Below, one piece after another: positions 13,897 through 16,354 of a stretch of 16,354 nucleotides of DNA (positions are counted from its first letter, which is position 1; each line of letters begins with the position of its first letter). The DNA comes from Acidimicrobiia bacterium (GTDB lineage Bacteria > Actinomycetota > Acidimicrobiia > IMCC26256): contig JALRDW010000066.1 of NCBI GenBank assembly GCA_023262065.1, positions 1 through 16,354 of the forward strand, read 5' to 3'. Under the pieces are notes generated by a model that was not told the origin of the DNA, searched no databases, and saw only the letters and a list, made by a program, of their open reading frames with translations. The position numbers were made by a program, and so were the translations under genes.

Positions 13897-15297
13897 ATGC
13901 AGACGTCGGTCGAGCCCCTCGAGGGCAACAGGGTCCGCCTCACCGTCACGGTGCCGGCGGACGAGTTCGAGCAGTCCATCGATGCGGCGTACCGCCGCTT
14001 CGCCCAGCAGGTCCGGATCCCCGGGTTCCGGCCCGGCAAGGCCCCCCGGCGGATCCTCGAGCAGTCGATCCCGGTCGCCGAGGCCCGCGCCCAGGCCATC
14101 AAGGACTCGCTGCCCGACTACTACGTCGAGGCGGTCGGCGCCGAGGAGATCGACGTCATCGCGGCCCCGACCCTCGACATCACCGAGGGGGAGGAGGCGG
14201 GCGACATCACCTTCACCGCCGAGGTGGAGGTGCGACCGGAGGTCCGCCTCACCGGCTACGACGAGCTCACCGTCGTGATGGAGATCGACCGGGCGACCGA
14301 GGAGCGCATCACCGAGCAGGTCGACGCGATGCGCGAGCGCTTCGCCACGCTCGAGGACTCCGAGGCCGCGCTCACGGTCGGCGACTTCGCCCGCATCGAC
14401 ATCGCCGGTTCGATCGACGGCGAGGAGGTCCCCGGTCTCAGCGCGACGGACTTCACCTACGAGGTGGGATCCGGGATCCTCGTGGACGAGCTAGACGAGG
14501 CGATCCGCGGGACCCGTCCCGGCGCGACCCTCGAGTTCACGGCCACCCTGCCCGAGCGGTTCGGTGAGCGGGCCGGCGCCGAGGTCACCTTCCGTGGCGA
14601 GGTCAAGGCCGCCCAGCAGAAGGTGCTCCCCGAGCTCACCGACGAGTGGGTCGACGAGAACACCGACGCCGAGACGATCGAGGCGCTCCGGGTCGACCTG
14701 GCGACCCGCATCGACCTGGTCGGCAAGGTGCAGGCCCAGATGTCCCTGCGGGACAAGGTGCTCGAGGCGGTGGCGGAGATCGTGCCGGTCGAGGCACCGA
14801 CGCCGCTGGTCGAGCGGGAGATGGAGCGGCGACTCCACGACCTCGCCCACCGCCTCGAGGCGCAGGGCATGACCATCCCCCAGTACCTCATGGCGATCGG
14901 CCAGGACCAGGAGACCTTCGTGGCCGAGGTGCGCGAGGGGGCCACCAAGGCCGTGCTCGTCGACCTCGGGCTGCGGGCCGTGGCCGCCGCCGAGTCGATC
15001 GAGGCGACCGACGCCGAGGTCGAGGCGGAGGTCGAGCGCATCGTGAGTGAGGTGAAGGGCTCATCCAAGAAGGTGCGCCGCCAACTCGAGCAGCAGGGCG
15101 TCATCGACGCTGTACGCTTCGACATCGCCCGCGGCAAGGCGCTCCAGTTCCTCGTCGACCACGCCACGGTCGTCGACCAGGCCGGCGACCCCGTCGACCT
15201 GACCCTCCCGGAGCCCGCCCGACCTGCGGACGACGCGAACGACGACAACGATCAGGACGAGACCACCGAGACCCCCGACGTGGAGGAGCAGGCGTGA
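13897..15297 (+). CDS. tig: Trigger factor, ribosome-associated chaperone
   Basis: A 466-residue chaperone that binds the ribosome exit tunnel and shields nascent chains. The N-terminal ribosome-binding domain has the signature GFRPGKAP (43-50). A central FKBP-type prolyl isomerase domain spans roughly 150-245, from [11 protein letters not shown] onward. The C-terminal helical arms follow ([12 protein letters not shown], then a long helix-rich region). The chain ends in an acidic tail of Asp, Glu and Asn beyond about residue 445. Length is normal for the family. I chose the ATG at 13897 because the TAGAGT box lies ten bases upstream; longer frames run into the previous glycosyltransferase gene. 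It is followed by clpP with a four-base overlap and then clpX, the widely conserved order. Confidence 0.97.
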   Translation: MQTSVEPLEGNRVRLTVTVPADEFEQSIDAAYRRFAQQVRIPGFRPGKAPRRILEQSIPVAEARAQAIKDSLPDYYVEAVGAEEIDVIAAPTLDITEGEEAGDITFTAEVEVRPEVRLTGYDELTVVMEIDRATEERITEQVDAMRERFATLEDSEAALTVGDFARIDIAGSIDGEEVPGLSATDFTYEVGSGILVDELDEAIRGTRPGATLEFTATLPERFGERAGAEVTFRGEVKAAQQKVLPELTDEWVDENTDAETIEALRVDLATRIDLVGKVQAQMSLRDKVLEAVAEIVPVEAPTPLVEREMERRLHDLAHRLEAQGMTIPQYLMAIGQDQETFVAEVREGATKAVLVDLGLRAVAAAESIEATDAEVEAEVERIVSEVKGSSKKVRRQLEQQGVIDAVRFDIARGKALQFLVDHATVVDQAGDPVDLTLPEPARPADDANDDNDQDETTETPDVEEQA

Positions 15298-15929
15298 TCC
15301 AGCCGGCCAGCAACATGTACATGCCGTACGTGACCCAGGACAGCCCGCGGGGCCGGGAGACGAGTGACATCTTCTCCCGCCTCCTGCGTGACCGCATCAT
15401 CTTCCTCGGCACGCCGATCGACGACACGGTCGCGAACCTCATGGTGGCTCAGTTGCTCCACCTCGAGTCCGAGGACCCGGACAAGGACATCTCGATCTAC
15501 ATCAACTCGCCGGGTGGCGAGATCACCGGGCTGTACGCGATCTACGACACGATGCAGTTCATCAAGTGCGACGTGAACACGATCTGCGTCGGGCAGGCGG
15601 CGTCGGCTGCGGCGGTCATCCTCGCCTCGGGGTCGCCGGGCAAGCGCTTCGCCCTGCCGCACGCCCGGGTCCTCATCCACCAGCCGCACGGTGGTGCCTC
15701 GGGTCAGGCCGCCGACATCCAGATCCAGGCCGCCGAGATCATGCGGATGCGCACCAGCCTCGACGAGATCCTCGCCCACCACACGGGTCAGGCGGTCGAG
15801 AAGATCTCCAAGGACACCGACCGCGACTTCATCATGAGCGCCCCGGAGTCCAAGGAGTACGGGATCATCGACGAGGTCCTCTCCAACCGGGACCTCGCCG
15901 CCGTGAGCGTCCCGCCGGGCGTGGGCTGA
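15294..15929 (+). CDS. clpP: ATP-dependent Clp protease proteolytic subunit
   Basis: A 211-residue serine peptidase subunit that forms the barrel degrading proteins fed by ClpX or ClpC. The catalytic triad is Ser104 in GQAASAA, His129 in VLIHQP and Asp178 in TDRDF; all three keep the spacing of the E. coli enzyme. YINSPGG (69-75) is the usual strand. The GTG at 15294 overlaps the tig stop (GTGA) and has GGAGGAG five bases upstream; an ATG at 15315 is a poorer alternative. [19 protein letters not shown] resembles actinobacterial ClpP2, while [21 protein letters not shown] is closer to ClpP1. Only one clpP gene lies between tig and clpX here. Confidence 0.97.
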   Translation: MIQPASNMYMPYVTQDSPRGRETSDIFSRLLRDRIIFLGTPIDDTVANLMVAQLLHLESEDPDKDISIYINSPGGEITGLYAIYDTMQFIKCDVNTICVGQAASAAAVILASGSPGKRFALPHARVLIHQPHGGASGQAADIQIQAAEIMRMRTSLDEILAHHTGQAVEKISKDTDRDFIMSAPESKEYGIIDEVLSNRDLAAVSVPPGVG

Positions 15930-15973
15930 GCGCGCGAGCATCTGGGTCCGATTCCGTGCCCGACCGATCCATG

Positions 15974-15980
15974 AGGGGGA
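15974..15980 (+). promoter_or_regulatory. Ribosome binding site AGGGGGA for clpX
   Basis: AGGGGGA lies six bases before the GTG at 15987 and fixes that start. I see no clear promoter in the 57-base gap after clpP, so clpX probably shares the upstream transcript. Confidence 0.6.
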
Positions 15981-15986
15981 GCCACC

Positions 15987-16354
15987 GTGGCGAAGTTCGG
16001 TGATGGTGGCGAGCTGCTGAAGTGCTCGTTCTGCGGGAAGAGCCAGAAGCAGGTCAAGAAGCTCATCGCCGGCCCCGGCGTCTACATCTGCGACGAGTGC
16101 ATCGATCTCTGCAACGAGATCATCGAGGAAGAGGTGTCCGAGGCGTCCGACCTCAAGATGGACGATCTGCCGAACCCGCGGGAGATCCTGAACTTCCTCG
16201 ACGAGTACGTCGTGGGTCAGACCCAGGCGAAGAAAGTTCTCTCGGTCGCCGTCTACAACCACTACCGCCGCATCCAGTACCAGAAGGAGCACGCACTCGG
16301 GAAGCGCGACGACGTCGAACTGGCCAAGAGCAACATCCTTCTGCTCGGTCCGAC
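15987..16354 (+). CDS. clpX: ClpX ATPase subunit (5' part only)
   Basis: The first 122 codons of the AAA+ unfoldase that recognises substrates and feeds them to ClpP. The N-terminal zinc-binding domain has Cys13-x2-Cys16 and Cys35-x2-Cys38, in KCSFCGKS and [10 protein letters not shown]. It is followed by [18 protein letters not shown], the usual link into the AAA+ domain, and AVYNHYRRI. The window ends at LLLGP, just before the Walker A loop, so nucleotide-binding residues are not visible. The GTG start gives [17 protein letters not shown], a typical ClpX beginning. Confidence 0.96.
   Translation, partial: MAKFGDGGELLKCSFCGKSQKQVKKLIAGPGVYICDECIDLCNEIIEEEVSEASDLKMDDLPNPREILNFLDEYVVGQTQAKKVLSVAVYNHYRRIQYQKEHALGKRDDVELAKSNILLLGP

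Noticed and set aside
1..16354. CRISPR arrays, insertion sequences, integrase sites or prophage genes
   Set aside because: No regularly spaced direct repeats, transposase or integrase-like frames or tRNA-derived direct repeats were seen; both tRNA genes look intact with no duplicated 3' ends nearby.

Overview
The window is very GC-rich with dense, tightly packed genes, and it ends in the chaperone/protease block tig-clpP-clpX. Base composition, many GTG starts, leaderless-looking starts behind TANNNT boxes, an F420-type luciferase-family oxidoreductase and an EthA-like monooxygenase all point to an actinobacterium. The class Acidimicrobiia is my best guess, but that is inference. I see no insertion sequences, phage genes, CRISPR arrays or other signs of recent transfer.

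Layout. (1) 1-2651, minus strand: an acyltransferase-3 membrane protein, a SAM methyltransferase and an ALG5-like family 2 glycosyltransferase (cut by the window edge), which look like a cell-surface glycan or polyprenyl-glycan set. (2) 2759-6441, plus strand: a cytoplasmic GH3 beta-glucosidase overlapping by four bases an EthA-type Baeyer-Villiger monooxygenase. (3) 6471-8905: tRNA-Gly(TCC) on the minus strand, an unrecognised secreted protein (minus), a divergent small lipoprotein (plus) and tRNA-Pro(TGG) (minus). (4) 8958-10040, plus strand: a luciferase-like, probably F420-dependent oxidoreductase. (5) 10063-13843: galE (minus) divergent from a two-gene plus-strand unit of an AlkP-superfamily phosphohydrolase and a family 2 glycosyltransferase, a second likely surface-glycan locus. 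(6) 13897-16354, plus strand: trigger factor, ClpP and the start of ClpX.

How the genes work together. The two glycan clusters probably supply and decorate envelope polysaccharide: UDP-sugar epimerisation, glycosyl transfer, acylation, methylation and phosphoester chemistry. The GH3/EthA pair suggests removal of a sugar from a glycoside followed by Baeyer-Villiger oxidation of the aglycone. Trigger factor, ClpP and ClpX form the conserved nascent-chain folding and proteolysis module.

The most striking cross-window pattern is promoter architecture. A GGTASNNT-like -10 box recurs before almost every transcription unit, and in four genes it lies six or seven bases before the start codon, which predicts leaderless mRNAs. 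One -10 box, between tRNA-Pro and the oxidoreductase, overlaps its own mirror on the other strand. No wholly new multi-gene defence or metabolic system is evident. The best candidates for new biology are the secreted protein of unknown family, the AlkP protein with an altered metal-site motif, and the GH3/EthA coupling.
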